Origin: Streptomyces sp. NBC_01142
GTDB lineage: Bacteria; Actinomycetota; Actinomycetes; Streptomycetales; Streptomycetaceae
Length of the DNA stretch: 64,000 nt
Direction of reading: 5' to 3'
NCBI RefSeq assembly: GCF_026341125.1
Contig: NZ_JAPEOR010000002.1
Span: 806,001 to 870,000 of the forward strand
Part shown: positions 57,025 through 64,000 of the stretch, piece by piece
Layout: the number at the start of each line of letters is the position of its first letter
How positions within the stretch are numbered: the first letter of the stretch is position 1
The notes under the pieces: model-generated
The model's input: only the letters and a program-made list of their open reading frames with translations
Databases searched by the model: none
What the model was told of the DNA's origin: nothing
Made by a program: the position numbers and the translations under genes

Positions 57025-58170
57025 ATGGACCTGGACCTCTCCGCCGACGAGGAGACCCTCCGCGCCGAGGCGCGGGCCTGGCTCGCCGAGCATGTTCCCG
57101 CCGCCCCGCTTCCCTCCCTCGAGACGGAGGAGGGCTTCGCGGCGCACCGCGAGTGGGAGGCCAGGCTGCACGCGGACCGCTGGTCGGTCGTCTCCTGGCC
57201 ACGCCAGTACGGCGGCCGGGGCGCCGGCATCTTCGGCTGGCTGGTCTTCGAGGAGGAGTACTACGCGGCGGGGGCGCCCGGCCGGGTCTCGCAGAACGGC
57301 ATCCATCTCCTCGCCCCGACACTCTTCGACCACGCCACCGAGGAGCAGCGCGCCCGGGTGCTGCCCGCGATGGCGAGCGGCGAGGTCATCTGGGCCCAGG
57401 CATGGTCCGAGCCCGAGTCCGGTTCCGACCTCGCGTCGCTGAAGTCCCGTGCCGTACGGACGGCCGGCGGCTGGCTGCTGAGCGGGCAGAAGACCTGGTC
57501 CTCGCGGGCCCCGTTCGCCGACCGGGCCTTCGGCATCTTCCGTACGGACCCCGATGCACCCAAGGCCCATCAGGGGCTGACGTATCTGATGTTCGATCTG
57601 TCGGCCCCGGGGGTGACGGTCCGGCCCATCGGCCGGCTCGACGGGAAGCCCGCCTTCGCCGAGCTCTTCCTGGACCAGGTCTTCGTGCCCGACGAGGACG
57701 TGATCGGCGAGCCGGGCCAGGGCTGGCGGATCGCGATGTCCACGACGGGAAACGAGCGGGGGCTGACGCTGCGCTCCCCCGGCCGCTTCCTGGCCGCCGC
57801 GGACCGTCTGGTGCGGCAGTGGCGCACGGGCGCCGATCCCTCGGACACGGCACTGCGCGACCGGGTCGCGGACGCGGTCATCGGCGCGCGCGCCTATCAG
57901 CTCTTCACCTACGCCAACGCCTCGCGTTTCGCGGCGGGCGCGAGCATCGGCGCCGAGTCCAGCCTGAACAAGGTCTTCTGGTCCGAGTACGACATCGCCC
58001 TGCACGAGACGGCGCTCGATCTACTGGGCGCTGAGGGGGAGTTGACGGACGGCGAGTGGGCACAGGGGTACGTCTTCTCCCTCGCCGGACCCCTCTACGC
58101 CGGTACGAACGAGATCCAGCGCGACATCGTCGCCGAGCGTCTGCTCGGCCTCCCGAAGGGCCGCCGCTGA
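57025..58170 (+). CDS. acyl-CoA dehydrogenase, FadE30-like
   Basis: This 381-aa flavoprotein introduces a double bond in an acyl-CoA. It has the N-terminal helical domain (LDLSADEETLRAEARAWLAEHVP), FAD/substrate segments AQAWSEPESGSDLASLKSRA and GQKTWSSRAPFADR, and the C-terminal SLAGPLYAGTNEIQRDIVAERLLGLPKG. By position and length it resembles FadE30, which acts on HIP-CoA. I chose the second ATG (57025) because GGAAGG is seven bases before it; ATG 57019 touches the ribosome binding site. The stop overlaps the next fadE start. Confidence 0.87.
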   Translation: MDLDLSADEETLRAEARAWLAEHVPAAPLPSLETEEGFAAHREWEARLHADRWSVVSWPRQYGGRGAGIFGWLVFEEEYYAAGAPGRVSQNGIHLLAPTLFDHATEEQRARVLPAMASGEVIWAQAWSEPESGSDLASLKSRAVRTAGGWLLSGQKTWSSRAPFADRAFGIFRTDPDAPKAHQGLTYLMFDLSAPGVTVRPIGRLDGKPAFAELFLDQVFVPDEDVIGEPGQGWRIAMSTTGNERGLTLRSPGRFLAAADRLVRQWRTGADPSDTALRDRVADAVIGARAYQLFTYANASRFAAGASIGAESSLNKVFWSEYDIALHETALDLLGAEGELTDGEWAQGYVFSLAGPLYAGTNEIQRDIVAERLLGLPKGRR

Positions 58171-59231
58171 TGCGTTTCCTGCTCACCGACGAACAGCAGG
58201 CCTTCGCACGCTCGCTGGACGCGATGCTGTCGGCGGCGGACACGCCGTCGGCGGCACGGGCGTGGGCTGCCGGCGACCCCGCTCCGGGCCTGGCCCTGTG
58301 GTCGCGCCTGGCGGAGGCGGGGGTCTTCGCGCTGGCCGCACCGGAGGCGTACGAGGGCGTGGGCCCGCTCCCGGTGGAACTGGCCGTCGCCTTCGTGGAG
58401 CTGGGCCGCCATGCGGTGCCGGGCCCGCTGGTCGAAACGGTCGCGGCGGCGGCGGTGCTGACGCGCCTGGCGGAGCTGGGCGACGCGTCGCCCGCGAAGC
58501 GGCTGCTGCCGGGGCTCGCGTCGGGAGAGTCGACGGCAACGCTGGCCATGGCGCGCGGTGGCCCGTACGCACTGGACGCGCACGCCGCGACGGTGACGTT
58601 GGTGGTGTCGGCCGCGGAGACGGCGACCGGCAGGGACGCCGGGCGGGACGCGACCGCAGCCGCAGCCGCCGGGCGCGATATGCGTCCCCCGGGCGGCACC
58701 CTGCGCATCGCCCCCGGGTACGGCGACGTCCACGTGTCCGCCGATCCCGTGCGGCGGCTGGTCGTGCCCGGCGGCGGAGGCGAGGTGCTGGCCGATGGGC
58801 CCCATGTGGGCGTCGCCGCCGCGTACGCCGCTGACGTCGCCGCGTTCGTCACGGCCGCGCAGTCACTCGGCGTCGGGCTCGCCCTGCTCGACCGCACCGT
58901 CGCGTACGTCAGGCAGCGCACCCAGTTCGGCACGGCCATCGGCACCTTCCAGGCGGTCAAGCACCGGCTTGCCGACACCCTGATCGGCCTCGAGTTCGCC
59001 CGGCCGCTCCTGTACGGCGCCGCCCTGTCTATGGCCCCGGCCGATATCGCCGCAGCCAAGGTGACCGCCGGTGAGGCCGCGTACGCCGCCGCTCGCGCCG
59101 CGCTCCAACTGCACGGCGCGGTCGGCTACACCGAGGAGCTCGACCTCTCGCTCTGGCTGCGCAAGGCGCGGCCTCTGCGGGACGCCTGGGGCACCCCCGC
59201 CCGGTGCCGGGCCCGCGTGCTTGCCGGGTGA
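58170..59231 (+). CDS. acyl-CoA dehydrogenase, short (FadE32/33-like) partner
   Basis: This 353-aa ACAD-fold protein is coupled to the upstream fadE (TGATG overlap). Helical N-terminus (FLLTDEQQAFARSLDAMLSA), a weakly conserved middle with an Ala-rich insert (about 160-175, TGRDAGRDATAAAAAGRD) and C-terminal motifs RTQFGTAIGTFQAVKHRLADTLIGLE and LHGAVGYTEELDLSLWLRKARPL are present. Steroid ACADs in mycobacteria often work as alpha2beta2 pairs, and this smaller subunit next to a longer one suggests the same. The exact FadE equivalence cannot be assigned by eye. Confidence 0.85.
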   Translation: MRFLLTDEQQAFARSLDAMLSAADTPSAARAWAAGDPAPGLALWSRLAEAGVFALAAPEAYEGVGPLPVELAVAFVELGRHAVPGPLVETVAAAAVLTRLAELGDASPAKRLLPGLASGESTATLAMARGGPYALDAHAATVTLVVSAAETATGRDAGRDATAAAAAGRDMRPPGGTLRIAPGYGDVHVSADPVRRLVVPGGGGEVLADGPHVGVAAAYAADVAAFVTAAQSLGVGLALLDRTVAYVRQRTQFGTAIGTFQAVKHRLADTLIGLEFARPLLYGAALSMAPADIAAAKVTAGEAAYAAARAALQLHGAVGYTEELDLSLWLRKARPLRDAWGTPARCRARVLAG

Positions 59232-59240
59232 CCGCGGAGG

Positions 59241-59290
59241 TCCACGCAGGTCCGCGCAGGTCCACGCAGGTCCACGCAGGTCCGCGCAGG
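59241..59290. repeat. 10-bp tandem repeat (5 units) after the fadE gene
   Basis: TCC(A/G)CGCAGG is repeated five times without gaps. It lies between the stop of the second fadE gene (59231) and the stop of the PPOX gene (59292). One unit per helical turn is notable, but the position between convergent stops suggests no promoter role. Confidence 0.9.
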
Positions 59291-59291
59291 A

Positions 59292-59765
59292 TCAGCGGCG
59301 GCGGAGGGTCCGTACGGCTCCGCCCGGCCGCCAGGTCCGTACGACGAGCTCCTCGCCCTCGACGCACGTCTGCACCACCTCGCCCAGCTCGACCCGGAAC
59401 AGCTGGAACGGCTCCGGCTGCCCGACCTCCTGTGCGTACCGCCCGATCACCTCGGGATCGGTCACCTCCACCGCACGCCCGCCGATCCGTACGTCCCCGC
59501 CGTCCATCGAGTCGTCGGGCCCGGGGTTCGCCTGGACCGCACAGCGCGGATCGCGCTGGAGGTCCTGCGCCTTGCGGGAGTTCGCCATCATGCCGAGCCA
59601 CATCTCGCCGAAGCGGACGTCCACCTCGAGGCCGCTCACCCGCGGGGACCCGTCCTTGCGCAGGGTGGCCAGGACGTGATGCCTGTACCGCGTGAAGCGC
59701 TGGTGGACGGTCTCGGCGAAGACCGGCTCCGCCGCCCGGAAATCTGCCCATGTGGAAGAGGTCAT
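59292..59765 (-). CDS. pyridoxamine 5'-phosphate oxidase-fold protein (PPOX, flavin/F420 type)
   Basis: This 157-aa split-barrel protein matches PPOX-class flavin- or F420-binding proteins: TRYRHHVLATLRKDGSPRVSGLEVDVRFGEMWLGMMANSRKAQDLQRDPRCAVQ, then VRIGGRAVEVTDPEVIGRYAQE. Typical members bind FMN, haem or F420, and which applies here cannot be told. The ATG at 59765 is chosen for homology; the ribosome binding site is weak. It converges on the fadE operon and is probably not part of it. Confidence 0.8.
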   Translation of the reverse strand: MTSSTWADFRAAEPVFAETVHQRFTRYRHHVLATLRKDGSPRVSGLEVDVRFGEMWLGMMANSRKAQDLQRDPRCAVQANPGPDDSMDGGDVRIGGRAVEVTDPEVIGRYAQEVGQPEPFQLFRVELGEVVQTCVEGEELVVRTWRPGGAVRTLRRR

Positions 59766-59874
59766 GAGCCCATCCCATCGCCATATCCCGACATCTTCTG
59801 TCGGGATTCCGAGCTGATGTTCACGCCTCCCCCGAGGCACACTCGGCCTCCGTGGCCCGCCTCCCGGCCCCCGC

Positions 59875-60435
59875 TCACCCATTCTGCAGGGTGACGACCG
59901 CCGCGTGCCCGTCCGTGTGCAGTGAGCCGGGCGCGGCGTCCAGCAGCGCCGCGTCGTACCGCTCGAGCGTCACTCCCGCCTCCTTGAGCACCGTGGTCCC
60001 CTCCAGTGCGACGATCACCACGGTCGCGCCGGAGGGGACGGCGACCAGCAGTCCTCCCCGTACCACCGAAGTCAGGCATGCCGTACGGCTCCTGCGGTGC
60101 ATCACGTTGAAGTTGACGACAGGCCCGTCGATGAGGCGGCCGTCGGTCTCCACGTCCCCGGGGAAGTCGTAGGGCCGGAACCTCTCGTCCACGACCCGGC
60201 GCTCCCCGCCCACCCTGAGCTCCATCCCCGCGCCCTCGACCACGGTCAGAGTCCGGTCCGCGTGCGGGAACGCGGAGAACGGGCCGTCCGCGCCGACATC
60301 CGCAAGGCTGATCCGCCAGACGAAGGCGTCCATCGAGGCGCCCTCCGGCGAGGCCGCGATCTCCCGGGTGACCCCGCCGCCGTTCTTCCAGGGCACGGCC
60401 CTGCGGTCGGCGGCCCGCAACACCCGCACCGTCAT
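59875..60435 (-). CDS. hutD: HutD family protein
   Basis: This 186-aa cupin-like protein shows the HutD hallmarks: RAVPWKNGGGVTREIAASPEG near the start, FVWRISLADVGADGPFSAFPHADRTLTVVEGAGMEL and FPGDVETDGRLIDGPVVNFNVMHRR. HutD is linked to histidine-degradation genes, where it may cap the pathway. No hut genes are near here. Its ATG overlaps the stop of the VWA gene (ATGA), so the two are coupled. Confidence 0.88.
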   Translation of the reverse strand: MTVRVLRAADRRAVPWKNGGGVTREIAASPEGASMDAFVWRISLADVGADGPFSAFPHADRTLTVVEGAGMELRVGGERRVVDERFRPYDFPGDVETDGRLIDGPVVNFNVMHRRSRTACLTSVVRGGLLVAVPSGATVVIVALEGTTVLKEAGVTLERYDAALLDAAPGSLHTDGHAAVVTLQNG

Positions 60436-61151
60436 CGCACGATGCCCTGTGCGCGGGCCGCGGCCAGCCAGGAGGGGAACTCGGCGACCAAGCGGTCGTA
60501 CAGCTCGGCGTCCGCGACCTGCCGCGGGTCGAGTCCGGCATGGAAGAAGCCGGCGTTGTCGACGGCACGCTTGGCGGGGACGGCGAGTTCGTCGAGCTTG
60601 TGCAGGAAGTCGAACTGCGAGCTGCGCCGGTTGCCGAAGCCGACGAACTGCCAGAACAGCGGCAGCTTCGCCGCCTTGCACAGATAGCGTTCCGCCGCGT
60701 GCTTGCTGATCGGGCCGCCGTCCGTCTGGAAGACGACGAGCGCGGGCGCGGTCGAGCCGCTGTCGATGTAGTGGTCGATGACCGCGTCCATGGCCAGGTG
60801 GTAACTGGTCCTGCCCATGTGGCCGAGGCCCGCGACGATCTCGTCGACCCGCCCGCGGTGGTTCTCCAGGGCGATGTCCGTGACGGCGTCGACGTCCGTG
60901 GAGAAGAAGACGACGGGCACCCGGCCGTCGTCGTCGAGATGGGCCGACAGACCGAGCACCCGGTCGGCGAGGGCCTGGACGCTGCCGTCCTTGTAGTACT
61001 CCTTCATGGAGCCGGAGTAGTCGAGCACCAGATAGACGGCCGCGCGCTCGCCGCTCAGCCGGTGCTTGTCCAAGGAGACGCCGGCGCTCTTGTAGAGACT
61101 GACGAGCGCGGGCGCGGTCTCCTCGACCTTGCGGAGGCTGATGGCCGCCAT
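60432..61151 (-). CDS. von Willebrand factor A (VWA) domain protein, TerY-like
   Basis: This 239-aa cytoplasmic protein opens with ISLRKVEETAPALVSLYKSAGVSLDKHRLSGERAAVYLVLDYSGSM. The MIDAS motif is DYSGSMKEYY (DxSxS), with later metal ligands in GRTSYHLAMDAV and VVFQTDGGPISKH. This form is common in tellurite-resistance-type (Ter) clusters, where VWA and TerD proteins cooperate. No terD gene is visible in the window. It is coupled to hutD, an odd pairing. GGAG lies six to seven bases before ATG. Confidence 0.85.
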   Translation of the reverse strand: MAAISLRKVEETAPALVSLYKSAGVSLDKHRLSGERAAVYLVLDYSGSMKEYYKDGSVQALADRVLGLSAHLDDDGRVPVVFFSTDVDAVTDIALENHRGRVDEIVAGLGHMGRTSYHLAMDAVIDHYIDSGSTAPALVVFQTDGGPISKHAAERYLCKAAKLPLFWQFVGFGNRRSSQFDFLHKLDELAVPAKRAVDNAGFFHAGLDPRQVADAELYDRLVAEFPSWLAAARAQGIVR

Positions 61152-61332
61152 GCAGGGCTCCGTTCGTTCAATATGACAGGAGTGACGGGAGAGTCGAGAT
61201 TACGTCACCGCCAGGGAGCCCTTCCGGCGCCCGGCCAACACTGCCGTTCCGCTGTCCCCCTCCCGCTGTCCTGCTGTCCCGCGTTCGAGGACGTGCCGCG
61301 GGAGACCTCAACACAGCAGTACGGAACAGAAC

Positions 61333-61360
61333 TTGACCTCAACCTTGGTTCAGGTACAAC
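61333..61360 (+). promoter_or_regulatory. MerR/SoxR-type promoter-operator before the MFS gene
   Basis: ACCTCAACCTTGGTTCAGGT (61336-61355) is a near-perfect palindrome (one mismatched pair) overlapping a -35 TTGACC (61333-61338). It is followed by a possible -10 TACAAC (61355-61360), spacing 16 bp. This is the layout of MerR-family activator sites. No MerR gene lies beside it in this window. Confidence 0.65.
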
Positions 61361-61370
61361 GGTGGGGCAC

Positions 61371-62885
61371 ATGACAACGCGACGTCTCTCCCGCCCCGTG
61401 CTCACCCTGCTGGTCGTGCTCTTCGGCTATCTCGTCCTCCCCATGGCGATGACCGGCACCGCCCTCGCCCTTCCGGAGATAGGCCGGGACCTCGACGCCT
61501 CGGGCACAGCCCTCCAGTGGGTGGTCACCGGGTACATGCTGGCGGCCTCCTCGGTGATGCTCGTCGCGGGCTCGCTCGGCGACCTGCTCGGGCGGCGGAA
61601 GGTGTACGCGGCCGGAGCGGCGCTCTACGGGGTGGGCACCCTGACCGCCTCCACGGCCCAGAACATCCTGGTCCTCGACATCGCCCGTACCCTCGCGGGT
61701 GTCGGCGGGGCCGGGGTGATGGCGGGCGGTGCGGCAATCCTCGCGACGGTCTTCGACGGGTCGGCGCGTACCCGGGTGTTCGCCTCCGTCGGCACCGTCG
61801 CCGGGGTCGGCATCGCGGTCGGGCCCACACTCTCCGGTGCTCTGGTGGGAGCGTTCGGGTGGCGTGCGACCTTCCTGGGCTTCGGAATCGCCGGGGTGGT
61901 CATTCTGCTCGCGACGCGTCTGATGCCGGAGTCCCGGGCGGACGCACGGCCCCGGGTGGACCGGCCGGGAGTGGTCACCTTCATCGCCGGTCTCGCGCTG
62001 CTGATGTTCGCCGTCACCCAGGGCGCGCAGGCCGGCTGGGGCAGCGTGCAGGTGCTGGGGCCGCTGACGGCCGGGGCCGTACTGCTGGTGGCCTTCTGGG
62101 CGGTGGAGCGACGCAGCGACCACCCTGTTCTCGATCTCACGCTGGTGCGCGACCGCCGGTTCATGGGCTGGACGCTGGGCGCGATGTCCACGGCGGGCGG
62201 GGCGACCGGCATCCTGGTCTTCCTCCCGACCTATCTTCAGGGCGCGGGCGGACTCTCGGCCGGTGACGCGGGTCTGATCATGCTGATGACGACCGCGCCG
62301 GTCTTCGCGTTCCCCTCGGTCGGCGGCTGGCTGGTGGGCCGCGGCCTCCCGGCCCGCCATCTGGTCGCCGGTGCGCTGCTGCTCTCCGCGGCGGGCAACC
62401 TCTGGCTGGCCCTGGCGCTCGCTCCGGACGCGGGCCCGGCCCGGCTGGCGACTCCGCTGCTGCTGATCGGTATCGCCAACGGCCTGGTCCTGGGCCAGAT
62501 CGACGCCCAGGCGATGAGCATCGTCGAACCGGAGCGCGTGGGCATGGCATCGGGCCTCCTCAACACGGCGAGGGGCGGCACGGGCGCACTGGTCCTGGCC
62601 GGCTTCGGAGCGGCCCTGATCACCCTGGTGGAGTCCCGGGTGGGCGACCGCGCGTCGGCCGGCGAGGTGACGGCGGGCCGGCACCCCGACCTGGCGGCCG
62701 AGTTCACCCAGGCCTGGCAGATCACGGTGGGCACGGTGGCGGTGGTCCTGATGCTGGCGGCGATCCTGGTCCGCCACCTGCTGCGGCCGCGCACCGTCCC
62801 CGTCGCGGTGCCGGCCCCCGCCGAGCCCGCCCCGGTGCAGCACGCCGCCGAGCCCGCCCCGGTGCAGCACGCCGACGCGGTCTGA
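61371..62885 (+). CDS. DHA2-type MFS drug exporter (14 TM)
   Basis: This 504-aa proton-driven exporter has about 14 helices. Motif A is GSLGDLLGRRKVYAAGA and motif C is VGTVAGVGIAVGPTLSGALVGAFGWR, as in QacA/EmrB-like DHA2 pumps. An LDATVVNVALP-like segment in helix 1 appears here as MTGTALALPEIGRDLDASG. The C-terminal tail repeats AEPAPVQHA. The ATG at 61371 follows GGTGGGG. The promoter carries a MerR-type palindrome, so expression is probably induced by a toxic compound or redox signal. The substrate is unknown. Confidence 0.92.
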   Translation: MTTRRLSRPVLTLLVVLFGYLVLPMAMTGTALALPEIGRDLDASGTALQWVVTGYMLAASSVMLVAGSLGDLLGRRKVYAAGAALYGVGTLTASTAQNILVLDIARTLAGVGGAGVMAGGAAILATVFDGSARTRVFASVGTVAGVGIAVGPTLSGALVGAFGWRATFLGFGIAGVVILLATRLMPESRADARPRVDRPGVVTFIAGLALLMFAVTQGAQAGWGSVQVLGPLTAGAVLLVAFWAVERRSDHPVLDLTLVRDRRFMGWTLGAMSTAGGATGILVFLPTYLQGAGGLSAGDAGLIMLMTTAPVFAFPSVGGWLVGRGLPARHLVAGALLLSAAGNLWLALALAPDAGPARLATPLLLIGIANGLVLGQIDAQAMSIVEPERVGMASGLLNTARGGTGALVLAGFGAALITLVESRVGDRASAGEVTAGRHPDLAAEFTQAWQITVGTVAVVLMLAAILVRHLLRPRTVPVAVPAPAEPAPVQHAAEPAPVQHADAV

Positions 62886-62928
62886 GCGCGACAGCCGGCC
62901 GGACCGGCGAAACGAGCGGAAACGCAGT

Positions 62929-62972
62929 GCGGCGCCTGCCCAGTGTCCGGTCGGGGACAGGGCAGGCGCCGC
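62929..62972. terminator. bidirectional terminator between MFS and gltD genes
   Basis: GCGGCGCCTGCC (62929-62940) pairs with GGCAGGCGCCGC (62961-62972), with an inner TGTCC/GGACA stem. It lies between converging stops at 62885 and 63048. Confidence 0.85.
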
Positions 62973-63047
62973 GTTGCCGGGGCCTCGGGGGTGTACCCCC
63001 CGGAAGACCCGGCCCGTACGCCGTTGTACGGGACGTCTGGGGAGAGA

Positions 63048-64000
63048 TCAGACCGTCAGCGCGCGGTCCGTGGGACGGATCGGAGCCGGCAGCTCGCTCG
63101 CGCCGGTCAGATAGCGGTCCACACCGCGTGCCGCCGAGCGGCCCTCGGCGATCGCCCACACGATCAGTGACTGGCCGCGGCCCGCGTCACCGGCAACGTA
63201 CACGCCGTCGACGTTCGTCGCGAACTCCGCGTCCCGCGCCACGTTGCCGCGCTCGTCGAGCTCCAGGCCGAACTGCTGGACCAGGCCGTTCTCCTGGTCC
63301 GTGCCGGTGAAGCCCATCGCCAGGGTGACCAGCTGCGCGGGGATCTTCCGCTCGGTGCCGGCCTTCTGCTCCAGCTTGCCGCCCTTGAACTCCACCTCGA
63401 CGAGGTGCAGGTACTGGACGTTGCCGTCCTCGTCGCCCTCGAAGTGGGTGGTGGAGACGGAGTAGACCCGCTCGCCGCCCTCCTCGTGCGCCGAGGTGAC
63501 CTTGTAGAGCATCGGGAAGGTCGGCCAGGGCTGACCGGCCGAGCGCTCCTCGCCCGGACGCGGCATGATCTCCAGCTGGGTGACCGAGGCCGCTCCCTGC
63601 CGGTGCGCCGTGCCCACGCAGTCCGCGCCCGTGTCGCCGCCGCCGATGACGACGACGTGCTTGCCCTCCGCGGTGATCGGCGGAGCGACGAAGTCGCCCT
63701 CGACCACCTTGTTGGCGAGCGGCAGGTACTCCATCGCGAAGTGGATGCCGTTCAGCTCACGCCCGGGGGCGGGCAGGTCGCGCGAGACCGTGGCGCCCGC
63801 CGCGATGACCACCGCGTCGTACCGCCTGCGCAGCTTCGCCGCGTCGATGTCGCGGCCGATCTCGACCTCCGTACGGAACTTGGTGCCCTCCGCGCGCATC
63901 TGCTCGATACGGCGGTTGATGTGCACCTTCTCCATCTTGAACTCGGGGATGCCGTACCGGAGAAGCCCTCCGATGCGGTCCGCGCGCTCGTAGACGGCGA
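63048..64000 (-). CDS. gltD: glutamate synthase small (beta) subunit, 3' part (5' end outside window)
   Basis: The visible C-terminal 317 residues belong to the NADPH-oxidising subunit of glutamate synthase, which feeds electrons to GltB for making glutamate. Features are RYGIPEFKMEKVHINRRIEQM, the NADPH site HVVVIGGGDTGADCVGTAHRQGA, IMPRPGEERSAGQPWPTFP and the final FAD segment VDGVYVAGDAGRGQSLIVWAIAEGRSAARGVDRYL. The frame runs off the window end, so the N-terminal Fe-S cluster domain is not seen. Confidence 0.95.
   Translation of the reverse strand, partial: AVYERADRIGGLLRYGIPEFKMEKVHINRRIEQMRAEGTKFRTEVEIGRDIDAAKLRRRYDAVVIAAGATVSRDLPAPGRELNGIHFAMEYLPLANKVVEGDFVAPPITAEGKHVVVIGGGDTGADCVGTAHRQGAASVTQLEIMPRPGEERSAGQPWPTFPMLYKVTSAHEEGGERVYSVSTTHFEGDEDGNVQYLHLVEVEFKGGKLEQKAGTERKIPAQLVTLAMGFTGTDQENGLVQQFGLELDERGNVARDAEFATNVDGVYVAGDAGRGQSLIVWAIAEGRSAARGVDRYLTGASELPAPIRPTDRALTV

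Overview
The window is high-GC actinobacterial chromosome, almost certainly Streptomyces. Third codon positions are strongly G/C, GTG and TTG starts are common, and GTGA/ATGA overlaps join operon members. The gene set also fits: a SARP regulator, an ANTAR response regulator, an S. griseus-type trypsin, a GH35 beta-galactosidase, RNase Sa/barstar, and polA, liv and pyk in an order I remember as Streptomyces-like. No source is given, so the genus is an inference.

Layout: 1-2.6 kb holds the end of hrpB, a hypothetical gene, a DUF3068 membrane protein and a 45-aa membrane peptide. An IS110-family element (about 2.74-4.2 kb) appears to sit between a secreted lytic transglycosylase gene (4.2-5.9 kb, minus strand) and that gene's own terminator. 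A DUF4184 membrane protein, polA, an FdhF/YdeP-type molybdoenzyme and a PaaI-type thioesterase follow (6.1-12.8 kb).

12.9-19.04 kb is the most unusual block. It encodes an S26 signal peptidase, a SARP regulator with two TTA codons, a peptide-type ABC exporter, a membrane-anchored CxxC thioredoxin-like protein, a MauE/DoxX-type redox membrane protein and a 66-67-aa peptide. The peptide has a leader-like N-terminus, an A-S-A cut site and six cysteines. Together they look like a regulated pathway that makes, oxidises, cleaves and exports a small disulfide-rich peptide. I do not recognise it as a described system.

20.0-25.9 kb is a complete branched-chain amino acid ABC importer (livJHMGF). Next come an ANTAR regulator, a 73-nt tRNA with a CAA anticodon, pyk, a group-2-like sigma factor divergent from a TetR gene, a SIMPL protein, a 5'-nucleotidase, a desA/desB-like decarboxylase and N-hydroxylase pair without desC/desD, pepN, chorismate mutase, AraC/GH35, trypsin, a HExxH plus zinc-ribbon protein, an ankyrin/HEAT protein, and barstar with a guanyl-specific RNase.

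47.0-59.2 kb closely matches the mycobacterial KstR2 regulon for steroid C/D-ring (HIP) catabolism: two SDRs, echA20, ipdA, ipdB, ipdC, fadA6, kstR2, ipdF and two acyl-CoA dehydrogenases. Two near-identical palindromic operators lie in its two divergent promoter regions. A DEAD-box helicase and cold-shock gene pair splits the cluster. fadD3 and a ferredoxin gene are not present here. The window ends with a PPOX-fold protein, HutD, a VWA protein, a DHA2-type MFS exporter behind a MerR/SoxR-like promoter, and the 3' part of gltD.
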